From: an uncultured Prochlorococcus sp. | GTDB lineage: Bacteria; Cyanobacteriota; Cyanobacteriia; PCC-6307; Cyanobiaceae | DNA length: 64,000 nt | NCBI GenBank assembly: GCA_902627335.1 | Contig: CACOIV010000001.1 | Coordinates: 1-64,000 of the forward strand | Direction of reading: 5' to 3' | Shown: in pieces, positions 34,114 through 45,984 of the stretch | Position numbering within the stretch: the stretch's first letter is position 1 | Layout of the letters: every line of letters starts with the position of its first letter | Position numbers and translations under genes: made by a program | Notes under the pieces: model-generated | Database searches by the model: none | What the model was told of the DNA's origin: nothing | The model's input: the letters and a program-made list of their open reading frames with translations, nothing else

Positions 34114-36399
34114 TTATCCTCTTGCGCCACCTGAGAAGGTAACAAGTTGTCCTTCTTTAGTATTTCCGCTAGAACCAGTTATTAAGAAATCAGGTTCTTT
34201 CATTTTTTCATTTCTTTTTATTTCCATAGGTGGCATTGCACTTTTCATACTTGCTCTCGATGGATTTCTTCTTCGAGAAGATGCCCCTTCAGTTCCAGTT
34301 ACACGATCACCTCTGTCCCAGTCATCACCAGTGATATTTAGTCCAGCAGATTGACCTTCGCCAGTAATACGAGATTGAGCTCTTTCCTCCTCAAAATTTA
34401 TTTCTTTATTATCTTGTTTTGGCTGTAAATTATTTAATTTATTTTTATCAAATCTAAATTGTTCAGTTCCAGTTACCTTGTCTACGGCCATATCGAAAGG
34501 ACCAGTAATATTAGCTCCACTTTCATATTGATTACCTGTCACTGAATCACGCATTTTTTCAGAATATCTATCTCTAGAGGGTGAATTAACTGAAAAATCA
34601 TTCCATGTATTATGTTTTTCTTTTTCATTATTTGCATAAGATTGATTTGATCCGTGACTATTACAATTCGAACTTAGTTGATCTCCTCCAACATAAGGAG
34701 TCCCTGTTGGATTTAAACAAGCACCTTTTGTAGCACCAGTTAATTGACCACCAATTCCAGGTTGTTTTCCTGTCAATCTCGCATTGGAACTGCTTCCTAA
34801 ATAAACCTTTCCTTTTCCTCTTAACTCATTTTTAATATCTGGATCGCAATTATTCTCTAATTGCTCAACCCCTGCATATGGTGTACCTGTAACATTTTTA
34901 CAAGTTCCAGGTTCATCACCAGTCACATGATTTGAAGGTCCAGTCATAGTCCCACTTATAAAATTATTATTCTGAGATTTGCTAAGGCCAACTTTTCTTG
35001 CTTCTGGAGCTGGTTTATTTCCACAGAAAGTTTCATATTGTTGTGATCCTATATATTCATCACCAGTAATATTTTTGCAGCCACCACTTTCATTACCAGT
35101 CATTCGCTCAGATCTTCCAACTCCTGTTCCTGTAACAAGATTTCCATTAAGAGTATTATATGCACCAACTTTTTCAAATGATTTACCATCAGGTAATGGA
35201 TCAACACCAAGATATTGATCTCCTGTTAATTGATGCCCAGATCCACTTTCATCTCCAGTCACAAGGGATGATCTTCCTGGTAATGATCCGGACACATTTT
35301 GACCATCAAGAGTTTTACTATGTCTAATTTTTGATGGAGTTTTATTTATCTCACCACAATAATTTTGAGATAAATTAGCAGAAGTATATTCTGTTCCAGT
35401 CAGATTTTTGCAAGTTCCTGGTTCATTGCCAGTCACTAAAGATGATCTACCAACTTCATTTCCTGTAACTCTATTCCCAGAAGTAGTTGAGCTGACATTG
35501 ATTTTTGAAGGTTGCTTATAGCTTAAATCTGAACCACAAAACTCATTAATAACTTCTATACCTAAATATTGCGTGCCAGTAATATCTCTACAAGTACTAG
35601 ATTCATTTCCAGTTGTTTTTGATGACCTATTAGCTTGAGTACCTGTAACAGTTTGCCCCGAATTTGTTCCGCTTTCGCCAACTTTCCAATGAGCATCTAC
35701 CTTGAGTTTTGAACCATTTTTGTTTGGACCGCAAGGTCTACATTTACCATTACCCTTACTACTCGTAGCACCAGTTTTACTTCTTAGCTCCCTCACTCTC
35801 TGAGAAATTTCTCTACTGCTTAAATCTGGGTCTCCCCTTCTAGCTAAAGAAGCGGCACTAGTATTTTGTTTAGACGCTGATTTCCCATGTTTAGATTGAG
35901 CTTCTCTTCTCGCTAAGACAATATCTCTACTTGTATTAATAATAGGCTTCTTCTTCTGATTAATTCTTCTCTTAATATTAGTTTTTAATGGTTTAATTTC
36001 TGTATTTTGTAAAAGTTGAACTTCATCATTTTTTCTTACGGTTGATTTAACTTCATTAACAGAAATTTCTTTTTTAACATCTGTGCGAGTTCTATCAGAT
36101 GAAGTTATAGCTGATTTTCCATGAGTAGACATTGCTTTTCTTCTCTGTATAACTAACTCTTTACTAGATAAAATAGTTGAAGAAGACTTTCTCTTTACTT
36201 GCGTTTTTGGAATATGTTTTGTAACTGTTTTAGTAATATTTTGATTATTGGAAGAAGACTGAGTCCCAGAAATCTGTATATCTTGAGAAGATCGAACTCT
36301 ATCTTTAGTAGTTGAAGAATAAGCAGCAGCTTTTTTACCGCTATCACTCATTGCCTTTCTTCTTTCTAATGCAATCTCTCTACTGGTTTTTTTTGACAT
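34114..36399 (-). CDS. csoS2: Carboxysome scaffold protein CsoS2
   Basis: A 761-residue intrinsically disordered scaffold that gathers RuBisCO and connects it to the shell. Four N-terminal helical repeats are visible (SREIALERRKAMS, SKELVIQRRKAMS, SRDIVLARREAQS, SREISQRVRELRS), which bind RuBisCO in the family. The middle region (about 250-560) has several repeats carrying VTG motifs and paired Cys (RSSLVTGNEPG..CKNLTGTEY). The C-terminal region (SVTGNQYESGANITGPF..ITGEGQSAGLNITGDDW..LVTFSGGARG) anchors to the shell. The repetitive DNA is coding, not a CRISPR array. A strong hairpin precedes the gene. Confidence 0.97.
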   Translation of the reverse strand: MSKKTSREIALERRKAMSDSGKKAAAYSSTTKDRVRSSQDIQISGTQSSSNNQNITKTVTKHIPKTQVKRKSSSTILSSKELVIQRRKAMSTHGKSAITSSDRTRTDVKKEISVNEVKSTVRKNDEVQLLQNTEIKPLKTNIKRRINQKKKPIINTSRDIVLARREAQSKHGKSASKQNTSAASLARRGDPDLSSREISQRVRELRSKTGATSSKGNGKCRPCGPNKNGSKLKVDAHWKVGESGTNSGQTVTGTQANRSSKTTGNESSTCRDITGTQYLGIEVINEFCGSDLSYKQPSKINVSSTTSGNRVTGNEVGRSSLVTGNEPGTCKNLTGTEYTSANLSQNYCGEINKTPSKIRHSKTLDGQNVSGSLPGRSSLVTGDESGSGHQLTGDQYLGVDPLPDGKSFEKVGAYNTLNGNLVTGTGVGRSERMTGNESGGCKNITGDEYIGSQQYETFCGNKPAPEARKVGLSKSQNNNFISGTMTGPSNHVTGDEPGTCKNVTGTPYAGVEQLENNCDPDIKNELRGKGKVYLGSSSNARLTGKQPGIGGQLTGATKGACLNPTGTPYVGGDQLSSNCNSHGSNQSYANNEKEKHNTWNDFSVNSPSRDRYSEKMRDSVTGNQYESGANITGPFDMAVDKVTGTEQFRFDKNKLNNLQPKQDNKEINFEEERAQSRITGEGQSAGLNITGDDWDRGDRVTGTEGASSRRRNPSRASMKSAMPPMEIKRNEKMKEPDFLITGSSGNTKEGQLVTFSGGARG

Positions 36400-36438
36400 A
36401 ATCTTCAGATTTGAAATTCTTTAAAAACTCTTTTTAAA

Positions 36439-36468
36439 ATCTTTCTCCAAAGAATTTTGGAGAAAGAT
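36439..36468 (-). terminator. Strong hairpin between rbcS and csoS2
   Basis: A 13-base perfect inverted repeat (atctttctccaaa / tttggagaaagat) with a 4-base loop, in the 89-base gap between rbcS and csoS2. On the transcribed strand it is followed by TTTTAAAAAGAGTTTTT, an interrupted U stretch. It is likely a partial terminator or an mRNA-processing/stability element that lowers csoS2 output below RuBisCO. Confidence 0.75.
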
Positions 36469-36488
36469 ATTTACTACATTAAGTAGAT

Positions 36489-36830
36489 TTAACGTCCCTG
36501 GAAAACTACAAAAGCTGTCCCTTGGCTTTGAGTGTAAGCATCGTAACCGATAATTCTTACATGGTGATCAGGGTATGCTCTATGGCATGCCTCTAATTCA
36601 CTTACAACCAAGTTAAGGTCTTTTTCCCCAAAGAATGGGAGTTTCCAATAAGACCAATAAGTTTGCATACTTCCACTAGGATGTACATGCTCAATAACAG
36701 GACTCCAGCCTTGAGCAATTATGTATGCAATTTGGTCATATATTTCTTCCTGGGTCATCGGTGGTAAAAAACCGAATGTTTCCAGGGTTGCAACTGTTTG
36801 ATAGTCGCCTACTGTGCTCTGGAAAGGCAT
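36489..36830 (-). CDS. rbcS: RuBisCO small subunit
   Basis: The small subunit of form IA RuBisCO, about 113 residues from the ATG at 36830 (MPFQSTVGDYQTVATLETFGFLPPMT). The ORF-track start adds 26 residues with no family support. Conserved segments are QEEIYDQIAYIIAQGWSPVIEH, MQTYWSYWKLPFFGE and the C-terminal HVRIIGYD. It follows rbcL by 92 bases and is separated from csoS2 by a strong hairpin. Confidence 0.97.
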   Translation of the reverse strand: MPFQSTVGDYQTVATLETFGFLPPMTQEEIYDQIAYIIAQGWSPVIEHVHPSGSMQTYWSYWKLPFFGEKDLNLVVSELEACHRAYPDHHVRIIGYDAYTQSQGTAFVVFQGR

Positions 36831-36922
36831 AATTAATCTAAATGTGAATGAAATTACTCGTAATAGAACGAGATTTGTAGAAGTTTGAGGAGAAAATAAT
36901 CTCCTCAATTTTTAAATCTGCT

Positions 36923-38338
36923 TTAACCTTGAACGTCAAGCTTGTCGACAGTATCAAACTCAAACTTGATTTCCTTCCAAGTTTCAAGAGCAATAGCTAA
37001 TTCAGGACTATGCTTAGCAGCTTCCATAAGAATGTCTCTACTCTCTTTTTCGATTTCGCGACCAGCATTACGTGCTTTTACACAAGCTTCTAAAGCAACT
37101 CTGTTCGCTGCAGCTCCAGCAGCTGAACCCCATGGATGACCATGTGTTCCTCCACCGAACTGAAGACAAGAATCATCTCCAAAAATCGCAAGAAGTGCAG
37201 GCATATGCCAAACATGAATACCACCTGATGCAACTGCAAATACTCCAGGCATTGAACCCCAATCTTGATCAAAGAAGTTACCTCTTGATCTATCTTCAGG
37301 AACAAACGACTCTCTTAAGTTATCAATATAACCAAGAGTTGTTTGACGATCGCCTTCTAGTTTTCCAACAACCGTTCCAGTATGTAATTGATCTCCTCCT
37401 GAGAGTCTCAAACATTTTGCTAGAACTCTGAAATGAATACCATGCTTTGGATGTCTATCAATAACAGCATGCATAGCTCTGTGAATATGCAGAAGCATGC
37501 CATTTTTACGACACCAGTTTGCTAATCCAGTATTTGCTGTAAAACCACCAGTTATGTAATCATGCATGATGATTGGCATATCTAGTTCTTTTGCAAATTC
37601 AGCTCGTTCGTAGAGTTCTTCAGGAGTGTTAGCAGTACAGTTTAAATAGTGACCTTTAACTTCTCCAGTTTCTTGCTGGGCAAGCTTAACAGCCTCTGCA
37701 ACAAACTCAAATCTTTCTCTCCAACGTTGGAATGGTTGAGAGTTAATATTCTCATCATCCTTCGTTAAATCAAGACCGCCTCTAAGGCACTCATAAACAA
37801 CTCGACCGTAGTTTTTACCAGATAATCCTAATTTAGGTTTAATGGTACAACCCAGTAGAGGTCTTCCATATTTGTTTAAACGATCTCTCTCAACTACGAT
37901 TCCATTTGGTGGACCGCCGCAAGTTTTAATGAAAGCTATTGGGAATCTAATATCTTCTAGACGTAAGTGTCTTAGAGCTTTGAATCCAAAAACATTTCCA
38001 ACTAGAGATGTTAATACGTTTGTAATAGAACCTTCTTCAAAAAGATCTAAAGGGTATGCAATAAAAGCATAAAAAGCTTCAGGATCTCCAGGAACGTCTT
38101 CGATTCGATAGCAACGTCCTTTATAAAATTCTAAGTCTGTAAGTAACTCGGACCAAACTGTTGACCAAGTACCTGTTGAAGATTCAGCCGCAACAGCTGC
38201 TGCAACTTCTTCTCTGGGAACACCTTCTTGACCTGTGCATTTAAAACATGCAAGTAGGTCTGTGTCTAAGGGGACATATTCAGGAGTCCAGTAGGTGTCT
38301 CTGTACTCCTTAACCCCAGCGTCATACTTCTTACTCAT
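36923..38338 (-). CDS. rbcL: RuBisCO large subunit, form IA
   Basis: A 471-residue catalytic subunit that fixes CO2 onto RuBP inside the carboxysome. The carbamylated lysine lies in [12 protein letters not shown]; other active-site motifs are [58 protein letters not shown] and [12 protein letters not shown]. Sequence type and operon place (csoS1-rbcL-rbcS-csoS2) show the alpha-carboxysome form IA (cbbL). Several antisense and shifted ORFs inside it are shadows. Confidence 0.99.
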
Positions 38339-38397
38339 AGATACTCCTTGGTTTGTGTAGGGAATTTATTCAAAAGCTATGCTATTGATTTACTAAT

Positions 38398-38709
38398 TCA
38401 GTCCTTTTGTCCAAGGAAATTTCCGTTACCTAGAGCAGGTTCAACTTCTCTGTGAGGACGTGCAATGATGTGTGCAGCAACTAAGCCATCACCAACTCTT
38501 TCACAAGCGTCAGCACCAGCTCTAACTGCAGCATTAACTGCACCAGTTTCGCCTCTAACTAAAACGGTTACATAACCGCCACCAACGAATTCACGACCAA
38601 TAAGGCGAACTTCTGCTGCCTTGGTCATTGCATCTGCTGCTTCAATTGCAGGTACAAGTCCGCGTGTCTCGATCATGCCGAGAGCGATACCCATTGTTTC
38701 TGTAGCCAT
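38398..38709 (-). CDS. csoS1: Carboxysome major shell protein CsoS1
   Basis: A 103-residue single BMC-domain hexamer that tiles the shell facets. The BMC signature IALGMIETRGLVPAIEAADAMTKAAEVRLIGREFVGGGYVTVLVRGETGAVNAAVRAG is complete, and the pore loop is near VGGGY. It is the first gene of the operon and precedes rbcL by 59 bases. The 323-base gap upstream should contain the operon promoter. Confidence 0.97.
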   Translation of the reverse strand: MATETMGIALGMIETRGLVPAIEAADAMTKAAEVRLIGREFVGGGYVTVLVRGETGAVNAAVRAGADACERVGDGLVAAHIIARPHREVEPALGNGNFLGQKD

Positions 38710-38816
38710 TGCCTACTATGTATTAATGTGGAATGTTCATTTGGAAGAATGCTCTATCGAGACCTTAAAAGTCAAGTGTTTTTAGACCAAAAGCCATTAA
38801 TGTTTTTTCTATCATT

Positions 38817-38833
38817 GATAAGTTAAACTTATC
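38817..38833. promoter_or_regulatory. Candidate operator palindrome upstream of csoS1
   Basis: A 17-base near-perfect inverted repeat, gataagt taa acttatc, 108 bases upstream of the csoS1 start. LysR-type regulators of carbon-fixation operons bind dyad sites of this size. A related half-site (taagttatcacc) occurs at 38920. Assignment to a specific regulator is inference. Confidence 0.4.
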
Positions 38834-38935
38834 ACCCTTGCTATGATTGATATGTCTTAACTATTTAAAATTAGTCAGAGCATCAAAACATACAGTTGTG
38901 TTAATAAAAAATTTACATTAAGTTATCACCGTACG

Positions 38936-38957
38936 AGGCAGGCCCTGCCTACGCAGG
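38936..38957. other. GC-rich overlapping hairpins in the cso leader
   Basis: The sequence aggcagg-c-cctgcct is a 7-base palindrome, and it overlaps a second hairpin cctgc-ctac-gcagg. The two share the cctgc block, so only one can form at a time. In so AT-rich a genome this stands out, but I cannot tie it to a known RNA or site. Confidence 0.5.
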
Positions 38958-39032
38958 TGTGGAATGTTCAACCTATCCTGTCTCTGTATCAATTTTCGGT
39001 TAAGATAAAAAATTAATAATTTATTTAATTCA

Positions 39033-39617
39033 TTGGATAAATCTGTTTTAGTAATTGCTAGTGGTAATCCTAAAAAAGTAGCTGAGATTTCAGGCATGTT
39101 AAATGTATTGAATTTAATTGTTCAAAAACAACCAGAAACTTTAAACGTCGAGGAAACAGGGGACAGTTATTTAGAGAATGCATTCCTTAAAGCTAGAGCA
39201 GCAGCTACAAAAACAAATTCCTGGGCTTTGGCGGATGATTCTGGACTGGAAGTAGATTATTTAGATGGTCGTCCTGGAATATATTCAGCGAGATATGCAA
39301 AAAGCAAAGATGAAAAACTAAATAAACTTATTAGAGAGATGGGCAATACTCCATATAGAACTGCAAGATTTATAAGCTGCATGGTCTTATGCGATCCTAA
39401 TGGTAAATTAGTTAAAGAAACTACCGGAATTTCCTGGGGAGAAATATTAAAAGAGCCCAAATACCCAAATGGTGAATTTGAATCAATATTTTGGGTTAAA
39501 GAAGCTAATTGTGTATATGGAGAACTTAGCCAATCTCAACTTACAAAATTGGGTAGTAGGGGAAAAGCGGCCAGGGAGTTATCACCTTTTTTAAAAGAAT
39601 CACTACATTTGAGCTAG
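39033..39617 (+). CDS. rdgB: Non-canonical purine NTP pyrophosphatase (Ham1/RdgB)
   Basis: A 194-residue enzyme that removes dITP/XTP from the nucleotide pool. The start is TTG, giving MDKSVLVIASGNPKKVAEI, where the first substrate-binding strand and ASGNxxK motif are intact. Other motifs are ETGDSYLENAFLKARAAA, ALADDSGLEVDYLDGRPGIYSARYA and LSQSQLTKLGSRGKAARELSPF. It sits between csoS1 and csoS1D, with only 2 bases between its stop and that of csoS1D. Confidence 0.94.
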   Translation: MDKSVLVIASGNPKKVAEISGMLNVLNLIVQKQPETLNVEETGDSYLENAFLKARAAATKTNSWALADDSGLEVDYLDGRPGIYSARYAKSKDEKLNKLIREMGNTPYRTARFISCMVLCDPNGKLVKETTGISWGEILKEPKYPNGEFESIFWVKEANCVYGELSQSQLTKLGSRGKAARELSPFLKESLHLS

Positions 39618-39619
39618 AT

Positions 39620-40384
39620 TTAAAAATTAGTTATTTGTTCAATTGCATTTATTGAGGCAGCTGCAGCTTCTTCAACATCTCCTTCTTTGCCTGCAAGAGT
39701 GAGTCTTCCAAAAGCACCTACGGCTTTTACATCAACAACTGTTATGTTTGATGCCTTTTCAGCCTCATTAGCAGCTTTCAATACATATCCTGCTGGCTCT
39801 GTTTCAAGAATAAACATACTCATACCGGCCTGGATCATTGAACCGCTTCTATTTTGCCTATTAATTAAAACCGAGTGATCTGGTGTTATAGCCCTAATAA
39901 TCTCAGTCCAACTTGTAGCTGGTTTTGTTCTTTTTCTAATTTCACTACCAATAGCATCCAAGACTACATCTCCTGAATGCAAAACGGTACTTTGATCTTT
40001 ATGGTAAAGGGCGAAAGAACCAAACTCTCTTTCAACAATCATTTGGCCAAGTCTTACATTACTAGCTTTTAAAGCAATGTCAGTGACTCTATGAATAGCC
40101 ATTCCAGGAGATACTTCCATCCATAAACAAGCATCACCGGGTATTGGCAAAAAGCCTCTACTAACAGTTCCCATATATGCTGCCAATTGTGGTTGTAAAG
40201 AATCTAAAAAGACATATGTTCTAAGTTCAATTTGTTCAACTTGACTTGCTTGCCTGGAAACTAAAGATTTTTCTGAATCGGTTGTAATATAACTCCCACC
40301 ACCATGAGACTGAATCTCAGAGCCAGTAACTAGAGAACTTTTATTTCTGCGCTCTCCTCTATTTAAACTAGAAGTCGGTTCCAT
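39620..40384 (-). CDS. csoS1D: Carboxysome tandem-domain shell protein CsoS1D
   Basis: A 254-residue BMC-T protein with two BMC domains (about residues 50-150 and 155-250) that forms trimers with a gated pore for larger metabolites. Domain 1 has [21 protein letters not shown] and [11 protein letters not shown]; domain 2 has [26 protein letters not shown] and [16 protein letters not shown]. The N-terminal ~45 residues are a disordered-looking extension with SSLVTGSE at residues 16-23, which resembles the VTG repeats of CsoS2. It is just outside the main operon, convergent with rdgB. Confidence 0.94.
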   Translation of the reverse strand: MEPTSSLNRGERRNKSSLVTGSEIQSHGGGSYITTDSEKSLVSRQASQVEQIELRTYVFLDSLQPQLAAYMGTVSRGFLPIPGDACLWMEVSPGMAIHRVTDIALKASNVRLGQMIVEREFGSFALYHKDQSTVLHSGDVVLDAIGSEIRKRTKPATSWTEIIRAITPDHSVLINRQNRSGSMIQAGMSMFILETEPAGYVLKAANEAEKASNITVVDVKAVGAFGRLTLAGKEGDVEEAAAASINAIEQITNF

Positions 40385-40482
40385 TCTGGAGACTATAACT
40401 GATTATGGGTCAATATTTCTATCAAATTAACTTGCACTATGCTTATGAACCGATAACTTCAATTTAAATAGTGAATAAATTT

Positions 40483-40851
40483 ATGACTTCACCTCTCAAA
40501 AATCCAATTAAATCATCATCTGAGAATAGAGAATTAAGCCCAGATCAAACTCTAGGTTTGGTTAGTTTAACTTTAATGCAAAAATTATCGCAAAAGGATC
40601 CCTCTTTCAGTTGGTTAATTGACGATAATAAGGACTTACAAAATATAAAAAACTTTAGAAATAGACTGGAGTTAATTGACTTAGCCATTAAAACTGGTGC
40701 TCCAATCAGTACCGCAGAAGTTTCATTTTTAATGGGCGCCAAGCCAGGGAAATCAAGAGTGGAAAGAGGAGGATTAATAGCTATTAAAGTTTCTAGAAAT
40801 GTTTGGAAAATTGCTAAAAATAGTAATGAAAATAATTACTGGAGAAATTGA
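40483..40851 (+). CDS. Conserved protein of unknown function
   Basis: A protein of about 122 residues (start ATG at 40483; a GTG 12 bases upstream is possible). The N-terminus is polar and probably disordered. The core is ELSPDQTLGLVSLTLMQKLSQKDPSFSWLI, then LIDLAIKTGAPISTAEVSFLMGAKPGKSRVERGGLIAIKVSRNVWKI. The C-terminal half has a winged-helix-like pattern (STAEVSFLMGAKPG as helix-turn, GGLIAIKVSRNVWKI as wing), but this is only suggestive. It is divergent from csoS1D. Confidence 0.55.
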   Translation: MTSPLKNPIKSSSENRELSPDQTLGLVSLTLMQKLSQKDPSFSWLIDDNKDLQNIKNFRNRLELIDLAIKTGAPISTAEVSFLMGAKPGKSRVERGGLIAIKVSRNVWKIAKNSNENNYWRN

Positions 40852-40994
40852 AATTTTTTATTTTTAAGACTTCAGAAATTTAATCATTTGAATATTTAAA
40901 CATTCATATAAGTTTTTGAAATGAATTCATTTTGTAAGAGAACTTAATCAATTACTTTCTTAAAATTGAAAATTTATGCAAGCTTTATAAATAA

Positions 40995-42269
<1,275 letters not shown>

Positions 42270-42275
42270 AACATT

Positions 42276-43850
42276 ATGGAATTGACTCTTTGGACATATG
42301 AAGGACCTCCCCATGTTGGTGCAATGAGAATCGCATCTTCAATGAGGGATTTACACTACCTATTGCATGCACCTCAAGGCGATACTTACGCTGATCTTCT
42401 CTTCACAATGATAGAAAGGAGAGGGAAAAGACCTCCTGTTACTTATACAACCTTCCAGGCCAGAGACTTAGGAGGAGATACTGCCGAATTGGTTAAAAAG
42501 AATATATCGGAAGCAGTAGAAAGATTTAAGCCTAAGACTCTTTTAGTCGGAGAAAGTTGTACTGCAGAATTAATACAAGATCAACCGGGAGCCTTAGCAA
42601 AAGGTATGGGATTTAATATCCCGATAGTTAACTTAGAGTTACCCGCATACAGTAAAAAGGAAAACTGGGGTGCCTCAGAAACTTTTTACCAAATAGTCCG
42701 CACTTTACTTAAAAAGGAAGTAAGTGAAGATTCTTCAATTTGCGCAAAAAGATGGAAGGATTTAGGAAGAAGACCAAAAGTTAACATATTAGGACCAACA
42801 TTACTCGGATTTAGATGCAGAGATGATGTTATCGAGATTCAAAGAATCCTCTCTGAGCAGGGTATTGATACAAATGTTGTTTCTCCTCTAAATTCAAGTC
42901 CAGATGATATTAAAAGATTAATAGATGCTGAGATTAATATCTGCTTATATCATGAAATTGCAGAAACTACATGTGAATGGCTAAAAAGAAATTTTGGGAT
43001 GGAATATACCACTACTATTCCTATTGGAATTGAAAATACAATAAATTTCATTAAAGAGGTACATAAAAAATTAGATCTTCCACTAACAAATCAAGAAGAA
43101 TTAGAAAACAAGTCAAAACTTCCATGGTATTCAAAGTCAGTTGATTCAAATTATCTCACAGGTAAAAGAGTTTTTATATTTGGAGATGGAACTCACGCGA
43201 TCGCCGCAGCAAAAATAGCAAAGGAGGAACTGGGATTTGAAGTAGTAGGATTAGGAACTTATAGCAGAGAAATGGCTAGAAAAGTTAGGCTAGTGGCTAA
43301 AGACTTAAATTTAGAAGCACTTATATCCAATAATTATCTTGAAGTTGAAGATGCAATGAAGAAGACATCACCTGAATTAGTTTTAGGAACTCAAATGGAA
43401 AGACATAGTGCCAAAAGACTCGGTATTCCTTGCGCAGTTATCAGCACTCCAATGCATGTACAAGATGTTCCAGCAAGATATAGTCCTCAAATGGGTTGGG
43501 AGGGTGCAAATGTAATTTTTGATGACTGGGTTCATCCATTAATGATGGGTCTCGAAGAGCACTTAATTGACATGTTTAAGCATGACTTTGAATTTGTTGA
43601 TGGACACCAAAGTCATTTAGGTCATACAGCTGTAAACACAAATGAAAGTGAACATGAAAATTTAATTAAAGAAGACAAATCAAATTTAAAAGAAGTTATT
43701 TGGACAGATTCAGGGAAAGCTGAATTAACAAAAGTTCCCTTTTTTGTGAGAGGAAAAGTTAAATCAAATACCGAGAAATATGCCCAATCAAAAGGTCTTT
43801 CTGAAATAGATGATGAAACCCTCTATGATGCAAAGGCATTTTTCAGTTAA
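42276..43850 (+). CDS. chlB: Light-independent protochlorophyllide reductase subunit B
   Basis: The 524-residue B subunit of DPOR. It opens with the family signature [20 protein letters not shown]. Other visible parts are [27 protein letters not shown] and a helical tail with the conserved C-terminal [18 protein letters not shown]. It follows chlN by 6 bases. The 188-base gap to chlL is AT-rich and may hold an extra promoter. Confidence 0.97.
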   Translation: MELTLWTYEGPPHVGAMRIASSMRDLHYLLHAPQGDTYADLLFTMIERRGKRPPVTYTTFQARDLGGDTAELVKKNISEAVERFKPKTLLVGESCTAELIQDQPGALAKGMGFNIPIVNLELPAYSKKENWGASETFYQIVRTLLKKEVSEDSSICAKRWKDLGRRPKVNILGPTLLGFRCRDDVIEIQRILSEQGIDTNVVSPLNSSPDDIKRLIDAEINICLYHEIAETTCEWLKRNFGMEYTTTIPIGIENTINFIKEVHKKLDLPLTNQEELENKSKLPWYSKSVDSNYLTGKRVFIFGDGTHAIAAAKIAKEELGFEVVGLGTYSREMARKVRLVAKDLNLEALISNNYLEVEDAMKKTSPELVLGTQMERHSAKRLGIPCAVISTPMHVQDVPARYSPQMGWEGANVIFDDWVHPLMMGLEEHLIDMFKHDFEFVDGHQSHLGHTAVNTNESEHENLIKEDKSNLKEVIWTDSGKAELTKVPFFVRGKVKSNTEKYAQSKGLSEIDDETLYDAKAFFS

Positions 43851-44038
43851 TGCATATAAAATAAATATAAATAAGGCATGAGTATTAACACTTAAAGTAT
43901 AAATAATTACTTCAAATTGCTTTGTAATAGACTTACTTTTTGCTTTTTATTATTAATTAATAAATATTTGTTGATAAATATATCCAAGGTGTCGTTTTCC
44001 CTGCAAGAATAAATATAAATGTGATAATTAATCTCTAA

Positions 44039-44926
<888 letters not shown>

Positions 44927-44927
44927 A

Positions 44928-45932
44928 TCAAATTAGTCCTACTAGTTTCTTTGTCAGTTTCCACACTCTTGATGACGTGTATGGATCAATAATTCTTTGT
45001 GATAATTTTTGAGAGAATACCTTCTTTCCTGATTTTTGTCTATTTCCCCAACTCCAATGAACACCAGTATTAGCATATTCTTCATTAGTTGCTACTAAAG
45101 CCACCCTTCTACCAGCTAATCTTTCCGAAACATAGCCTCCTGTAATAAATTTCTGAAATAACGGGAATAATACTCTAAAGATCCAAGGGGTATTTCTAAA
45201 CAGTTTTGTCTTCGCAACACATCCTGGATAAAGAGAATTACTAATAAGCTTGTCAGGCATATATCTTTTTGATAGTTCCTGAGCTGTAATCATATTGCAC
45301 AGTTTACTATCTTTATATGCCTTACCAGGTTTGAATTTTTTACCATTAGCCATACTAATAGGAGAAAGAAAACCTTTTTCAAAACCTGATAAATCTCCTA
45401 GATTTGCTGGGGCGGGTATGGGTATTTTCCCTCCCAATTCAAGATTATTAGCCGTGACTGTGCCTAATATTGTAACTCTAGGAATAAATTTCAAAATTTC
45501 CCCATTTAAAATTATTTTTTCATCTGAATTCAAAATACTCTCTAAGAGAAGATTTATTAACAAAAAATGTCCAAAGTGATTAACCGCCATCGAATTCTCA
45601 AAGCCTTGAGAGGATCTCTCAGGTCTCTTTAGCCTTGGTTTATAAATTGCTGCATTACATATCAGGACTTTTAGAACATGTCCGAATCGAGTTGCTATTT
45701 CTTTAGCACCATCTCTTACTGAATTTAAATCACTTAAATCAATTTCTATAAAATTTATACTTTCAATTTCATTATTTTTAAAAATCTTATTTGCTTCATC
45801 AATCGCTCTTTTACTCGATCGATTAACCGCAATAATATCCCAACCAAATTCAATTAATGGTTTAAGAGTATTTAATCCGACTCCTGAAGTGGTTCCAGTA
45901 ATAAGAACTGCACCTTTGTTAAACTTTTCCAC
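44928..45932 (-). CDS. por: Light-dependent protochlorophyllide oxidoreductase
   Basis: A 334-residue SDR enzyme (LPOR) that reduces protochlorophyllide with NADPH in the light. The Rossmann motif is ITGTTSGVGLNTLKPL, with NAAIYKPRLKRPERSSQGFENSMAVNHFGHFLL as substrate-side signature, and the catalytic YKDSK in GKAYKDSKLCNM. The family's CVAKTKLFRNTPW loop is present. It is convergent with chlL, giving both the dark and light enzymes in one place. Confidence 0.97.
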   Translation of the reverse strand: MEKFNKGAVLITGTTSGVGLNTLKPLIEFGWDIIAVNRSSKRAIDEANKIFKNNEIESINFIEIDLSDLNSVRDGAKEIATRFGHVLKVLICNAAIYKPRLKRPERSSQGFENSMAVNHFGHFLLINLLLESILNSDEKIILNGEILKFIPRVTILGTVTANNLELGGKIPIPAPANLGDLSGFEKGFLSPISMANGKKFKPGKAYKDSKLCNMITAQELSKRYMPDKLISNSLYPGCVAKTKLFRNTPWIFRVLFPLFQKFITGGYVSERLAGRRVALVATNEEYANTGVHWSWGNRQKSGKKVFSQKLSQRIIDPYTSSRVWKLTKKLVGLI

Positions 45933-45984
45933 TTAAAAAACTCACTTACATTTTATAGTGCAAAAAATATTTTTAAATTTTGCA

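Larger units (their letters stand above)
38710..39032. promoter_or_regulatory. Carboxysome operon leader/promoter region
   Basis: A 323-base gap between divergent csoS1 and rdgB with no coding sequence. It contains three items: an inverted repeat gataagt-taa-acttatc at 38817-38833, which could be a LysR-type (CbbR/NdhR-like) operator; a 13-base direct repeat tgtggaatgttca at 38727-38739 and 38958-38970; and a GC-rich cluster at 38936-38957 with two overlapping hairpins. Promoter position is inferred from gene layout. Confidence 0.6.

Noticed and set aside
34114-36399. Regularly spaced repeats in DNA resembling an array
   Set aside because: They are protein-coding repeats of CsoS2 (VTG motifs), in frame and degenerate, not CRISPR. 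No CRISPR or cas genes were seen in the window.
37072-37431. 119-residue plus-strand ORF and other ORFs within rbcL
   Set aside because: Shadows of the highly conserved rbcL coding strand; sequence is Leu/Gln-rich without any motif.
38928-39005. Possible SRP RNA or other known RNA gene in the cso leader
   Set aside because: The GC-rich hairpins do not show the conserved SRP loop, and I cannot match the region to a known RNA family; kept only as an unexplained structure.
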